DNA from: Macrocystis pyrifera
Lineage: Eukaryota > Sar > Phaeophyceae > Laminariales > Laminariaceae
Length of the DNA: 64,000 bases
Reading direction: 5' to 3'
NCBI GenBank assembly: GCA_031763025.1
Contig: JASSKH010000022.1
Location: 1,833,232 to 1,897,231 of the forward strand
Of the stretch, positions 1-11,049 are shown piece after piece. Made by a program: the position numbers and the translations under genes. Numbering within the stretch: the stretch's first letter is position 1; each line of letters begins with the position of its first letter. The notes under the pieces are model-generated. The model was not told where the DNA came from. It saw nothing but the letters and a program-made list of their open reading frames with translations, and did not search any database.

Positions 1-2510
1 CTCCACCGTCAAAGGGAAAAAATACAGCAGGATCAAGGGGGAGTGAGGGAGCACAACAGTACCAGACCGCGTAGGACCATACCCTCTACTCCACCGTCAA
101 AAGAGAGAATACAGCAGTATCGAGAGGGAGTGAGGGGGCATAACAGTACCAGACTCCGTAGGATCATAACCTCCACTCCACCGTCATATCGAGAGAATAC
201 AGCAGTATCGAGGGGGAGTGAGGGGGCACAACAGTACCTGACCCCATAGGATCACACCCTCCACTCCCCCGTCAAAAGAGATAATACTGCGGTATCGAGA
301 TGGAGTGAGGGGGCACAACAGTATCAGACCCCGTAGGATCATACCCGCCACTCCACCGTCAAAAGAGAGAATACAGCAGTATCGAGAGGGAGTGAGGGGG
401 CACAACAGTACCAGACTCCGTAGGATCATAACCTCCACTCCACCGTCATATCGAGAGAATTCAGCAGTATCGACAGGGAGTGAGGGAGCACAACAGTACC
501 TGACCCCGTAGGATCACACCCTCCACTCCGAAGTCTGAACGAGAGAATACAGCAGTATCGAGAGGGAGTGAGAGGGTACAACAGTACTAGACCCCATAGG
601 ATCACGCCCTCCACTCCACCTTCAAACAAGAGAATACAGCAGGATCGAGAGGGAGAGAGGGGACACAACAGTACCAGACCCCGTAGGACCATACCCTCTA
701 CTCCCCCGTCAAAAGAGAGAATACAGCAGTATCGAGAGGGAGTGAGGGGGCGCAACAGTACCAGACCCCGTAGGGCCATACCCTCTACTCCCCCGTCAAA
801 AGGGATAAAACGGTAGTATCGAAAGGGAGTGAGGGGGAACAACAGTACCAGACCCCGTAGGATCATACCCTCTCCTCCCCCGTCAGAACGAGAAAACCCA
901 GCAGCATCAAGCGGACGGGAGGGAGCACAACAGTACCAGACCCCGTAGGACCATACCCTCCACTTTAACGTAAAGACGGGAGAATGCTGCAGTACGGGAG
1001 AATGCTGCAGTATCAAGAGAGAGAGAAGGGGCACAACAGTACCAGACCCCGTAGGACCATACCCTCTACTCCCTCGTCAAAGCGGGAGAAAACAGCAATA
1101 TCGAGAGGGAGGGAGGGGGCACAACAGTACCCGACCCCGTAGGGCCCTACCCTCCTTTTTTAACGTCTAAACGGGAGAATGCAGCAGTATCAAAAGGGAG
1201 GGAGGGGGCACAAGAGTACCAGACCCCGTAGGACCATACCCTTTACTCCATCGTCAAAGAGGGAGAAAATAACAGTATAGAGAGGGAGGGAGGAGGCACA
1301 ACAGTACCCGACCCCGTACGACCATACCCTCCACTCCACCGTCAAGACGCGAAATAATACTGTATCAAGAAGGAGGGAGGGGGCACAACAGTACCCGACC
1401 CCGTAGGACCATACCCTCTCCTCCCCCGTCAGAACGAGAAAATCTAGCAGCATCAAGCGGGAGGGAAGGGGCACAACAGTACCAGACCCCGTAGGACCAT
1501 ACCCTCCTCTGAACATCCAAGCGGGAGAATGCAGCAGTATCAAGAGGGAGGAAGGAGACACAAGAGAACCAGACCCCGTCAGACCATACCCTCTACTCCC
1601 CCGTCAAACGGGAGAAAACAGCAGTATCGAGAGGGGGGGAGGGGGCACAACAGTACCCGACCCAGGATCACACCCTCCTCGCCATCGTCCAACGAGAGAA
1701 TACAGCAGCACCAAGAGCATACAGCAGTATCGTGGGGGGGCACAACAGTACCAGACCCCGTCAGACCCTACCCTCTACTCCCCCGTCAAGCGGGAGAAGA
1801 CAGCAGTATCGAGAGGGAGGGGGGGGGCACAACAGTACCCGACCCAGGATGACACCCTCCTCGCCACCGTCTAACGAGAGAATACAGCAGCACAAAGAGC
1901 ATACAGCAGTATCGAGGGGGGGGTGGGGGGGCACAACAGGACACTCCTCTCCCCTCCCCGTCTAAGCCAAATCGCGGCCTCGTACTGTAGTCAGTACGAG
2001 GCAAAAAATAAATGCAAATGTATTCTGTACTCAGTACGAGCGAAAGATTGCCGCAGTATCGAGGGAGACCCTTCGATCCACCGTCCAACGAGAGAATACA
2101 GCGGTACAACGAGGGAATACGGCCGTAACGAGAGGGAGTGAGGGGCACCACAATACCCGACCAGGATCACACCCTCCTCGCCACCGTCAAACGAGAGAAT
2201 ACAGAAGTACAAAGAGCATACCGCAGTATCGAGGGGAGTGGGGGGGTACAACCGCCCCCCCCCCCTTCCTCTCCGCCGTCAAAACCAAATCGTGGCCTCG
2301 TACTGTACTCAGGACGAGCGGGAAAATGCAGAAGTGTCCTGCACTCAGTACGAGCGGGAGAGTGCAGCAGTATCGAGGGAGAGCCGTGAGTGAAAGGACA
2401 CCGCCGGACCCGGCACCTCGCCATCCGCCCCTCGACTCCACGGACCAGTACGAGCACATACCACCATCTCGGGTAACTCGAGTACCCTCCGTATACGCAC
2501 GTCAATTGGC
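1..2510. repeat. ~87-bp minisatellite array, open at left edge
   Basis: Tandem array with a unit of 87-88 bp. The landmark CAGCAGTAT, or a one- to three-base variant, recurs at 112, 200, 287, 374, 462, 550, 637, 724, 811 and 899. After about 960 the units diverge, and a short block (GGGAGAATGCTGCAGTA) is doubled at 978-1013. From about 1,930 a second-order structure appears: two similar ~45-bp blocks start near 1,957 and 2,274. Because 87 is a multiple of three, long reading frames stay open by chance on both strands (up to 202 codons on minus). I do not regard them as genes. The array starts before the window. Confidence 0.93.
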
Positions 2511-3560
2511 AGGGAGTGAGAGGGCATAACGGGATCGTAGCATAATACGCTCTACCTCACACAATCCTCGATACCAATCTGTGTCCCCACGTACTCAATC
2601 TCCGATACCAATTTGTCTTTGTCGCCCTGTACCCGTTTATTGTTGGTGATCTACGGCCAGCGGGACAGCGGCGCCAGACCAACCCAACCTCGTATACGCG
2701 AGAAAGCGGCAAACGCACTCGTACCTCAGGGGGGTGCGTGGGTGTAGTGAGGCCGATAAGCTCGTGATCATCCTTGTTCCCTGATTCCGTAGGATGAACC
2801 TACGGGGCCCCACTCGGACCAGCTCCTCCCGCCCCAGACGAGCTCGCTCCAGCCGAGGCACTCCCAGCGTTCGCCCCACCGGCGATTTCGACTGCCTCGA
2901 ACGGGGCCGCACGTTCCATCCTCCCCGCAACATCTGCTCCGACTCCCGGCTGAAGGGCTGCACCTTCCTCGTCTGCTCCGTTGAGCAGAACACAGTGCTC
3001 CGACTCCAGGAGGATACCGAGGACCGGAGCAGGTCGACATGTGTCCCACTATGTGTCCCACCAATAGGCTGGTGGCTTCCGCCTCACGGTACTCACGTGA
3101 GGTTTCGGCCCGAGCGGAGGTGGCCAACCTTTCCGCGGCCTCCAGTACTTGGGGCCATGTGTCAGAGCCTGGGCGGGGGGGCACCTTGGACGCACGCAAC
3201 CTCGTGCCGCGACCGCCGCACAGCTGCTGCCCGTGACCAGGAAGACACGGGTGAGGTCCAGCACCGCACCGGCTCCCAACGCACCTTGCTTGAAGCAGGG
3301 CAGCTGCTCCAGCGGCGTGGAAGAATCCACCCAGGTCGCCAACGCCCTGTTCGGGTTAGGGCGCGGCGCCTCCACGGGCAACGCCGCGACCGGGGTTTGA
3401 CGCGGTAACAGCCGCCGCGGCTGCCGAGAGGGTCGGTGATGAACGCGTGGTTCGCGGCATCCTCCAATGCTCTCAAGACTTTCGCGACCGATTCGTAAAG
3501 CTTACGAGGTTTCGGGAGGAAAGGAAGAGGTGACCTCGCTTCGATACCAATTCCGAGACA
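2511..3560. other. GC-rich stretch, possible decayed coding sequence, no gene assigned
   Basis: Clearly more GC-rich than its flanks, with overlapping open frames on both strands. On the minus strand three successive frames read with amphipathic, protein-like composition (around 3,381-3,180, then 3,199-3,040, then 2,993-2,640). This could be a coding sequence broken by frameshifts, such as an old gag-like fragment. No domain or motif is recognisable, and the plus strand has a competing 204-codon frame at 2,794-3,408. I therefore name no gene. Confidence 0.2.
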
Positions 3561-4499
3561 TTTCGATATAATCAATGCTTCCAATATTTGTGCCAAATTT
3601 GAGTCCATGGATTGGATCTCCATTTTATTGGCAGTGGTGTATAGTGTGGCAGCAGTATACTGGTCATACCTCAACCCATGGTACAGCGTAGTTACTTGAC
3701 CTCTCTGTTTACCATGAGATTGTCTGTGGTGTGTGAGCGATTGGTCATGCTCTAGCAATAAAACTATAGTAGTAGTACAATTAGTAGTCGTAGTGGTATC
3801 CTGTGCAGGGTAGTATTTTGTAGAGTGCATGCTTCTTTTACCTGTACTACATCTGCGTAGTGGTGATAGTGGTGTATAGTAACAGTGTAGTAGTCAACCC
3901 ACGGTACCGCGTGCATGTAGTAATGTAGTATTCACGACAGCAAGAGTAGTACTCATTTTCTGCCTGATACTTTTAAATTAAAATATTTAATATTATATTA
4001 CTCTTTCTTTCGAGCAATACGCTAAACCATGGTTCGTGTTTCCGCGAGAAACAGCCATATATACGTGTGTTCACTGTGTGACTCCCTTTTCGCCTGGTGA
4101 CCCCCCGGGTTTTCACGTTATTATCTACATCCCGAAGGGGAATATTGTATCTTGGTATTACATACCCTGGTATGATATGTTGTGTGTAGTCTTCACATTG
4201 ATCGCCGTTCTTGTCGGAGAGCTTTCCCCCCCCAGAATTCCAAAATTTGTGAGATGATTTCCCAATTTGCGACAAAATTTTGATATTCGTGAAATAATTT
4301 AGAAACTTGTGAAACTTGACAAAGGGGAAAATAAGTCGAAGTTAAAAAGAGGAAAAACAATCAGGAAAGCTCAGTTTCACGCCCTGGAATTTATTTCACA
4401 AATAATATGGGTATTATCAAGCTGTCCGATAACAACTTCACAAACACGGAAAAAAATTGCTTGAAAACGACGGCCCAAAAACCGTTCCTTCTACCCAAC
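3561..4499. other. non-coding, TAG/GTA-rich low complexity then AT-rich
   Basis: 3,640-3,960 is dominated by GTAG and TAGT words, with two similar segments around CAACCCATGGTAC (3,672) and CAACCCACGGTAC (3,896). 3,970-4,480 is AT-rich with several GTGAAA/GAAATAATTT words. I see no supported gene. Confidence 0.5.
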
Positions 4500-4640
4500 T
4501 ACACCAGTACACGCAGTGTCCGTCCTGATTCCTTGTCTTTGAGAAATATTAATTGTTATGTGTTCAGACTGTGAGACAGGGAAAAAACAACACCACAAAT
4601 GGGCGAACAAGTGAAATACCAACGTACCGAGTACGAGAAC
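4500..4640 (+). repeat. dispersed repeat, copy 1 (partner at 36,327-36,480)
   Basis: Shares the ordered words ACCAGTACAC, CAGTGTCC, TCCTGATTCCTT, CAGACTGTGAGACA and GTGAA(A/G)T(A/G)CCA with 36,327-36,480 in the same orientation, separated by diverged bases. The match is too ordered for chance. It is a short interspersed repeat of unknown type, and no terminal repeats were found. Confidence 0.7.
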
Positions 4641-6339
4641 AAAGACGAGAACACAGCACAAAGCAGGCCTGGAAATAACAGCTAAAAATGCAGTAAACAT
4701 ATGAATTATGAAATGAAGCAGCATATAAGTGACGCAAGGAGATCGTAAAAGATGCTGCTGATAGAAGAGAATCAAACCTGCTGGAGGAAAACGTATAGCG
4801 GTGGCACCGACGACGATATCGGCGCAACGACTGCGGCAGGGGAAGAAAGCAAAGAGGCAAACAAGGCATAATCGAGGCAGAAGAGAGAGAGAGAGAAAAG
4901 AGAAAATTGTACTCGAGGCGGGGGTGATAGTAACATGGGTTCCCGCCTCCGCTACCAAATAAGTGATTAGGGGACTTCGTCACGCGCTGACCTGTCTCAT
5001 TTCCACTCTCGTCAGTAGCGGTGTCAATTGTCACTACTGCCGTTGTTGCGCCCCCCCCATTAGACAACTCAACTAAAACAAACGATTTTTTTAACGGAAT
5101 TCAAGAGCTAGTCAAACCGATACCTTGCCATCCGATCTATTTTCATTGCTGCATTCGTCGGAGCTGTTTTATCAGTACGGCTGCCCCCTTCCTCCCTTGT
5201 CGCCGCTCTGGGCACCCTGAGCTGCGTGACGTAGCCCCTCTCCGCCTCGCCCCGGGGCCACCTCGCCATGGAGCAGCCCACCGGTTCGACGACCCCACGA
5301 TATCGCTTCCCACTCTTCTTAGCCGCCCTCGGCCATAACACTGTATCTGCGCCGAATAGCAAAGGGGAGGCTTCCGTGGACCCCTCAGTGGCTTGAATAG
5401 CCCTGAATTCGACAGCTAGACATCGGGCCTACAGTAATTCCTTTCTTGTCGGCCTGGTCGCCAACCGTCGTCCCGAGCAGCACCTGACGGGTCAGCCGTC
5501 ATTGATCGTCCGCTCTACGCCCCCCGCGGAGAGGAGACGTCGTTGGTCGATGGTCGTCTCAACTTTTTCGCATTGTGCCTTCTCTTGAGGGCCTGGGCGA
5601 ACGACACGATAAGGTGGCCGGTGCGTTGTCGGCGCTGGAAGCCAATGATCGCGTATGTGTTTCGGTCTGTATTGCGTATCATACAGTCTCGAATGGCTTT
5701 CCTGTTGCATATACCAAGTACACACCGGTATATGTGTCCGTACAGCTCACTAAGATATATGCAAACTGTCGACGAAGCATACATGGTATGTGCTATGAAG
5801 GGCGCCGGGTTTCTCTCCTCTCTTTCTCCAGGTTAAACTCTCGCCTTTTTAACTCTTTCCTGCAACCACATGCTTTGCCCTCTCCCGATGCTGTGTTAAA
5901 ATTTATTCAGACTTTGTTCTCTTCCCTTTTTTCTGTTTTTTTTTTTGCTCTCTTCATATCCCTGATGGGATGGGCGTAGGGAGGCGACTTTAGTTCTGAG
6001 CAGGTGATCGACCATGTGGTAGCGTTGCCCTCGAAACCCATGCTTGGTGCTTCCTTGACTTGTCTGTTTTCTTCTGGTTCGTTGTGCTTTGCCTCTATTA
6101 CACCACACCTTAGACTAATGCCTTCCACAAAGGCTATTATTGGGTCTATATGTACGGTCTACGAGTATGCGATGCACCAAATTTACTCCTGCACTTTTTT
6201 TTCTCTTCATAATTTTTCTGTTTTTTCGTCTTTTTTTTTTGCAACTGGTATACGCTGCATGAAAATTCTCCAAAACTAATACGTACCAGGGTATAGAGTT
6301 GGGGTTTACAAAACATATTTCAAAATCATGTTCTGTAAG
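4641..6339. other. no gene recognised
   Basis: Contains only short competing frames (up to 167 codons on minus at 4,564-5,067, rich in S, L and F from CT-rich sequence). There are poly-T/poly-pyrimidine patches at 5,920-5,950 and 6,190-6,240. I see no domain, RNA gene or repeat boundary. Confidence 0.5.
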
Positions 6340-6740
6340 GTTCATGGTATCCGGTTATGGCGTAGAAGTCTCACAGGACGTTCAGAAGTATCGGGTACGG
6401 GTATGGAAGCCTTAGATGACTGACATTAGTTCCGGGCAGATATATAAATGTTGTACCCGTAGCCCGGGTATTGTGGTACGGGCGCACATAACTCACAGAA
6501 GTTCCAGGTACGGAGACGAATATCATACATAACTCGCAGATGTTCCTGGTACGGGTATGAAAATCTTGAAGAACTCACAGAAGTTCCGAGTAGTTGTGCA
6601 AATGTTGTACCCATACCCCGGGTACTGTGGCACGGGGAGTACACAACTTACAAAAATTCTGGGTACGGGTATGAATGCCGTACAGAGCCCACAGAAGTTC
6701 TTGGTACGCGTATCACCCGGCCGGGTGAATGTTCTTCGTG
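6340..6740 (+). repeat. degenerate GTACGGGTAT-containing repeat cluster, copy 1
   Basis: Several diverged units share the words CACAGAAGTTC, GGTACGGGTATGAA, AATGTTGTACCC and GGGTA(T/C)TGTGGYACGGG. They occur at about 6,384-6,500, 6,535-6,660 and 6,655-6,720. The same words in the same order reappear at 8,664-8,790, so this is a dispersed family as well as a local tandem. No coding capacity is evident. Confidence 0.8.
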
Positions 6741-6843
6741 AGGGGGCGAATCAACAGCAGGATATCTGGTGAACAAATACTTGGTACATAAAATGCATTT
6801 GGTATACTGCGAATGGTACGTTGGACATACTGATACATCTTTC

Positions 6844-7075
6844 TATTACGGGGGATCATAGTAAATAGGACCTGTGGTAAACACAAAAACCTATACAGTT
6901 ACTTATTGTTACCCACAATATTTGGTCTTCTATAGTAAATAGGACCTGGTCCTCTATAGTAAATAGGACCTGGTCCTCTATAGTAAATAGGACCTGTGGT
7001 AAACACAAAAACCGATATAGTTACTTATTTTTACGCACAGTATTTGGTCCTATTTACTATGGTCCTCGGTAATAA
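6844..7075. mobile_element. MITE-like inverted-repeat element, composite copy
   Basis: The left end (TATTACGGGGGATCATAG) is the reverse complement of the right end (CTATGGTCCTCGGTAATA) apart from a few changes. Both continue into TAGTAAATAGGACC or its complement. The interior (CACAAAAACC ... TTACTTATTNTTACNCACA) occurs twice (6,882-6,927 and 7,004-7,050), separated by three 24-bp tandem copies of TATAGTAAATAGGACC (6,931, 6,955, 6,979). It therefore looks like two nested or tandem elements. Simple copies of the same family lie at 14,310-14,421 and 15,611-15,718. It carries no reading frame and would be a non-autonomous DNA element. Transposase source and target-site duplication were not determined. 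Confidence 0.85.
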
Positions 7076-7214
7076 AACATAACATGTATAGACCATTTGC
7101 AGCCCATATGGTTTTGTTGATGTTGCTGCCTTCTACGGTTTCCACGAAGATTATCGTTATAATTTCCTGGGAAACGAATTCCGCGGTCACAGGTCTAAAT
7201 CTTAAAAATAACAG

Positions 7215-8071
7215 ATAAACAAATCTATAACCCACCCATCCATTCCCTCACAACAAACCCAAACTTCTCTATAATCATCCACCCCCTTCCACCCACATAT
7301 CAAAACACTCAATTCTAAACATAATATATCTAAAAATTCTAAAACCCTATCTACAAAAATAACTAACTATCTATCTTATCTCTCTACTACTACTATCTAA
7401 CCAAACCAAAATACAAATACTAAATCTAAATTCTATAACTATTCTAAATCTATCTACCTAACTATATTCCCTACTAAATAATCTAAATTTCTAACCCAAA
7501 TTCTAATATCTACTAAAAATAACCTCTCTATACTAAATTCTATCTAAAATTCAAGATAATATCTACTAAACAAGTCCTACTACCGCCACCAAACCCCCAA
7601 CCCCTCAATAAAATAAAATCTTTCTTAACCACAACTATCTAATTCTAGCTAAACTAATCACAAAACAAACCTCCTAGTTACTTATTTTTACGCACAGACA
7701 TACATATACTAACCCAAACCAACCAACATTAACTTCTCTACTCCAACAATCCAACTTAATCTATCTATTCTATCTAACAACCCACAACCAACCACCAATC
7801 ACCAAATAACTATATCTACAAAATAAAAACCAAATCTAATTCTATCTCTAAACTCACTTCTAATCTATCTATCTAAAACTTCAATATTCTAACTATAACC
7901 AACTAACTAACTATATCTACCTACCCCATTTCTACTAAAAACTAATCTATCTAATGCACTCACCAAAACTAAACAAAAATTCTATAACTATACTAATTCT
8001 AAAAAACCTCCTAAATAAAATCCCCCCCCCCCCTAACCCCCCATCTATCTATAAACAACCAAATTAAAACA
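7215..8071. other. G-depleted (minus-strand C-depleted) tract of ~857 bp
   Basis: By direct count only about eight G residues occur on the plus strand between 7,215 and 8,071, while C is plentiful; A and T make up the rest. Recurrent words are CTATCT, TTCTAA and AATTCTATAACT. The composition switches abruptly: 7,040-7,214 and the sequence after 8,072 have normal G. Three of the few G residues lie inside a 23-nt segment (7,675-7,697) identical to the interior of the adjacent MITE (7,018-7,040). There is no reading frame of note. Nothing here resembles a gene. The tract looks like normal sequence in which nearly every minus-strand C has been replaced by T, or like an unusual G-less satellite. 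Confidence 0.9.
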
Positions 8072-8663
8072 AAGCTACTGACACCACCACAGGACCGAAA
8101 GGTATTGCCCCAAGAGCAAAACCTTGCAACACAGTAGTACCACTGCATTCTGGATGGTATTATTGATGTCTGCAAGGCCGAAAATTCTTTCAAGCGCGTA
8201 ATAAGCGGAAAAGCCAAGGAAAATGTAAACCGATGACTATCACAGCAACAGCAGATCAATCAATTAAACCTATTAAGAATACGAAAATAAATACAAAGAG
8301 GCACACCGGGCAACCAAAAGTCGCACTTCAAGCGTCAAACAACCGAGAAGCAAATGCGAACACATATTCATACTTGCACAAGCGTGTCTGATATTGTTGA
8401 GTCCCACCGACAAGACTGCTCAATGAAACAGGCGAATATTGATTTGCAGTACACCTGCAGACTGCTTGTGAGAGAAGGGGTTTTCTGTGTGCTGGTATGG
8501 TGTATTTTCGCGTTCGGTGTGTGACTGATGGAGAGACGTGGCGTCACAACGCATATAGAGCATACGCGGGCACTCCTGGGGTTGAACCCGAATACGTACT
8601 GGACTCCGGGCATTGCGGCAAAGGTGTGCTCGTACCCCGGGCAATCTGAAAAAGTCTTACAAA
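8072..8663. other. no gene recognised
   Basis: Normal base composition returns. Short frames occur on the minus strand only (74-101 codons at 8,368-8,673), without motifs. Confidence 0.5.
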
Positions 8664-8800
8664 GCTTGCACAAGCCGGGTACGGGTATAAATTAAGTGCA
8701 TAGCTCACAGAAGTTCCGCGTAGGGGTGAAGAAGTCTTTCAGGACTCGGAGAAGTTCCGGGTATTGTGGCACGGGCGTACACAACTCCAGAGGTCGTCGG
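8664..8800 (+). repeat. GTACGGGTAT-containing repeat cluster, copy 2
   Basis: Shares with 6,340-6,740 the ordered words GGGTACGGGTAT, CTCACAGAAGTTCC, GGTATTGTGGCACGGGCG and ACACAACT. It runs directly into the 43-bp minisatellite. Confidence 0.75.
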
Positions 8801-8840
8801 AGTACCAGTCCTCCGGGTACTACTGTAGTCATGTCGACTT

Positions 8841-9216
8841 CTCGTACCCTTCGGACTGATGGTACTCAGTCCTCTCAGGCCCCAGGTACCCTGAGGACTA
8901 ATGGGACTCAGTCCTTTCGGCGCCCCTGGTACGCTGAGCGCTGGTGGGACTCAGTGCTTTCAGCCCTCCAGGTACCCCTAGGACTGGTGGGACTCAGTCC
9001 TTTCAGCCCCCCAGGTACCCTGAAGACTGGTGGTACTCACTCCTTTCAGCCCCCCAGGTACCCTGAGGACTGGTGGTACTCACTCCTTTCAGCCCCCAAG
9101 GTACCCTGAGGACTGGTGGTACTCAGTCCTTTCAGCTCCTCAGGTACCCTGAAGACTGGTGGTACTCACTCCTTTCAGCCCCACAGGTACCCTGAGGACT
9201 GGTGGTACTCAAGCTA
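8841..9216. repeat. 43-bp minisatellite, about 8.7 units
   Basis: GGTACC (or GGTACG) recurs at 8,885, 8,928, 8,971, 9,014, 9,057, 9,100, 9,143 and 9,186, exactly 43 bp apart, with a partial unit on the left. Each unit contains GAGGACTGGTGGTACTCA followed by GTCC or CTCC. In the GTCC variants GGACT and AGTCC can pair as a small stem. Units differ only by substitutions, so the array is young. A unit of 43 shifts the frame every repeat, so coding is unlikely. Confidence 0.97.
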
Positions 9217-11049
9217 TCTAACGCACCCCCGGTGATACGCAACATGCACGGAAGCCCCGCAGCTAGGAAGTGGGGTCGTGTGGCGGTGTCATAACGAGGG
9301 GATGTGCTGAGGGTTGTAATGATTGCTGATGAGCTTTAAAAGACCTCGGCCAGACCGCAGATGGCGTGCCAACAAGGGAGTGTTACAACATGGGGTCGAC
9401 AACAAAGGGGCGATACCGACGACAAGGGGTGCGCTAGCATGTGAGATCCTTTGGTCTGAAACCATCTTGCTTTTCCATTCACACGCAGAAATGCTGGTAG
9501 TGGTAAAGACACGCCTGAAACCGGAGATGACAGCACATATCCCCTCCTTGCTTGAATGCCGTAGAACGGTCACCGGTTGGGTATGAAGTAGCTTTGCACG
9601 GGCGCGACTTCCGGGTTGGAAAGGCAATTGAAGCATTTTTTGTTTTCGCTGCGGTTGGAATAAATGTTTTAGGTGTTTCAGCACGATTTGTCAAGTGGTT
9701 TTCGAGTTTACATTAACCCAACAGTCGCATTGTTTGCCCTCCGTCGGCCCTCGGGGGGGGGGGGGCTGCACGCATGCGGCGCCTGAGCGCAACACGCTTT
9801 CCAGCTCCCGCGTGCTTCACGGAACAGACGCCGGAGCCCTAAATTCCGTGTGCCCTGGTTACGGTTACCACCAGAGGATATTAGGGATGTCAAAACTGCC
9901 GAATGTGTCACCCTTGTTCTTCTGAAGAACTAACTGCTGCCATAAACATTTGAAACCGAGTCACCCCACGGTAAGGGTTGCACGTTTTGGGAGAAAGGTC
10001 TCTGACCGATTGAGATTCCTAAGTGAGGAACTACCAGTTAGGATGAAAAATGTACTCGTTTATTCGTTTTAGGACTAGCGCAAAGAAGTGCCGGTCAAGT
10101 GGCGCGAACAAATTTCTTCCAAGCATTTTATTGGGTGAGACATTAAGCTCCTAATGTGAGAGGCTCAGGAACTTCTGGTGCACCCCTGCCGTGGGATGAC
10201 TCAACTCTTGTTTCTAGCCGACGCCCCGAGCAATACGACACCGTAGCATTGCGCACTGGTTCGTTTCCGAGAAAATGCTACGAGAACACGCGACAAATCG
10301 GTGATTGCCCACAAACCTACTACCGGCGCCGATGGTTGGGGCTTAGGGCACACCAAGAGGAGAACTAGCAGTGTTGTGGGCGATCGACATCCATTAGGTG
10401 GTCTGAAGGCGTTATTTTGTTCGATGTTGTTTTCAGACGCAGGTATGGTATTCAGCGTGCCCCCGGTGATGAAAGCCACGATCGAAAAACGAACCAAAAC
10501 GTATGGCACCCGGTGTGGTCATGTGGGGGTGTGCGTTATGTAAGGGTGTGTGGTTTCTTCCGTATTGTACGATACGACCTTTTACGACAGTTTTTTTTTC
10601 TCCAATTCAATTGGTCGACCACACTGAAATCTTGAGAACCTTACAAAAAAATATTCCCCGATTTCCAATTTTTACCCTAGATATTAGTTCAGTGGTGCGG
10701 TAAAGGCTACTGCGAGCCGGCTTCCACTGCACCAGGTACCTGGTACACAGCACACTCATGGACACCCTCCATCGAATCGATGTAGTACTATAAACCCGCG
10801 GATACTAGAGTACCTCCATATAGTTGTATGCGAATTGAACTACTCGATCCTTCGTACTATAAAGACCAACTTCATACATCACAAGCATAACCTCCGTTGT
10901 CCGATCAAATTCCTAGTATTCATGGACCGCTTCCAAAGTCGATTGTCCGGACAGTTCCGATCGATTGGCAGTAGCCAACATTAGTTGTCCGGAATCTATT
11001 GCCTTGTCCCGAAGTCATGGCTGCGATTGAACGACGTGCTATCGTCCAG
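9217..11049. other. no gene recognised
   Basis: Short overlapping frames only; the longest is 131 codons on minus at 9,289-9,684, opposed by an 87-codon plus frame, and neither has a motif. A G13 run lies at 9,753-9,765. TACCWGGTA occurs at 10,737-10,745. If the downstream exostosin relic once had a first exon it should be here or further upstream, but I cannot find one. Confidence 0.45.

Noticed and set aside
426-1034. 202-codon minus frame in the minisatellite
   Set aside because: The text simply repeats every 29 residues because the DNA repeat is 87 bp; several other frames are equally open and no domain is present.
9289-9684. 131-codon minus frame as a gene
   Set aside because: A plus frame over the same bases is equally open; no motif, start context or splice support.
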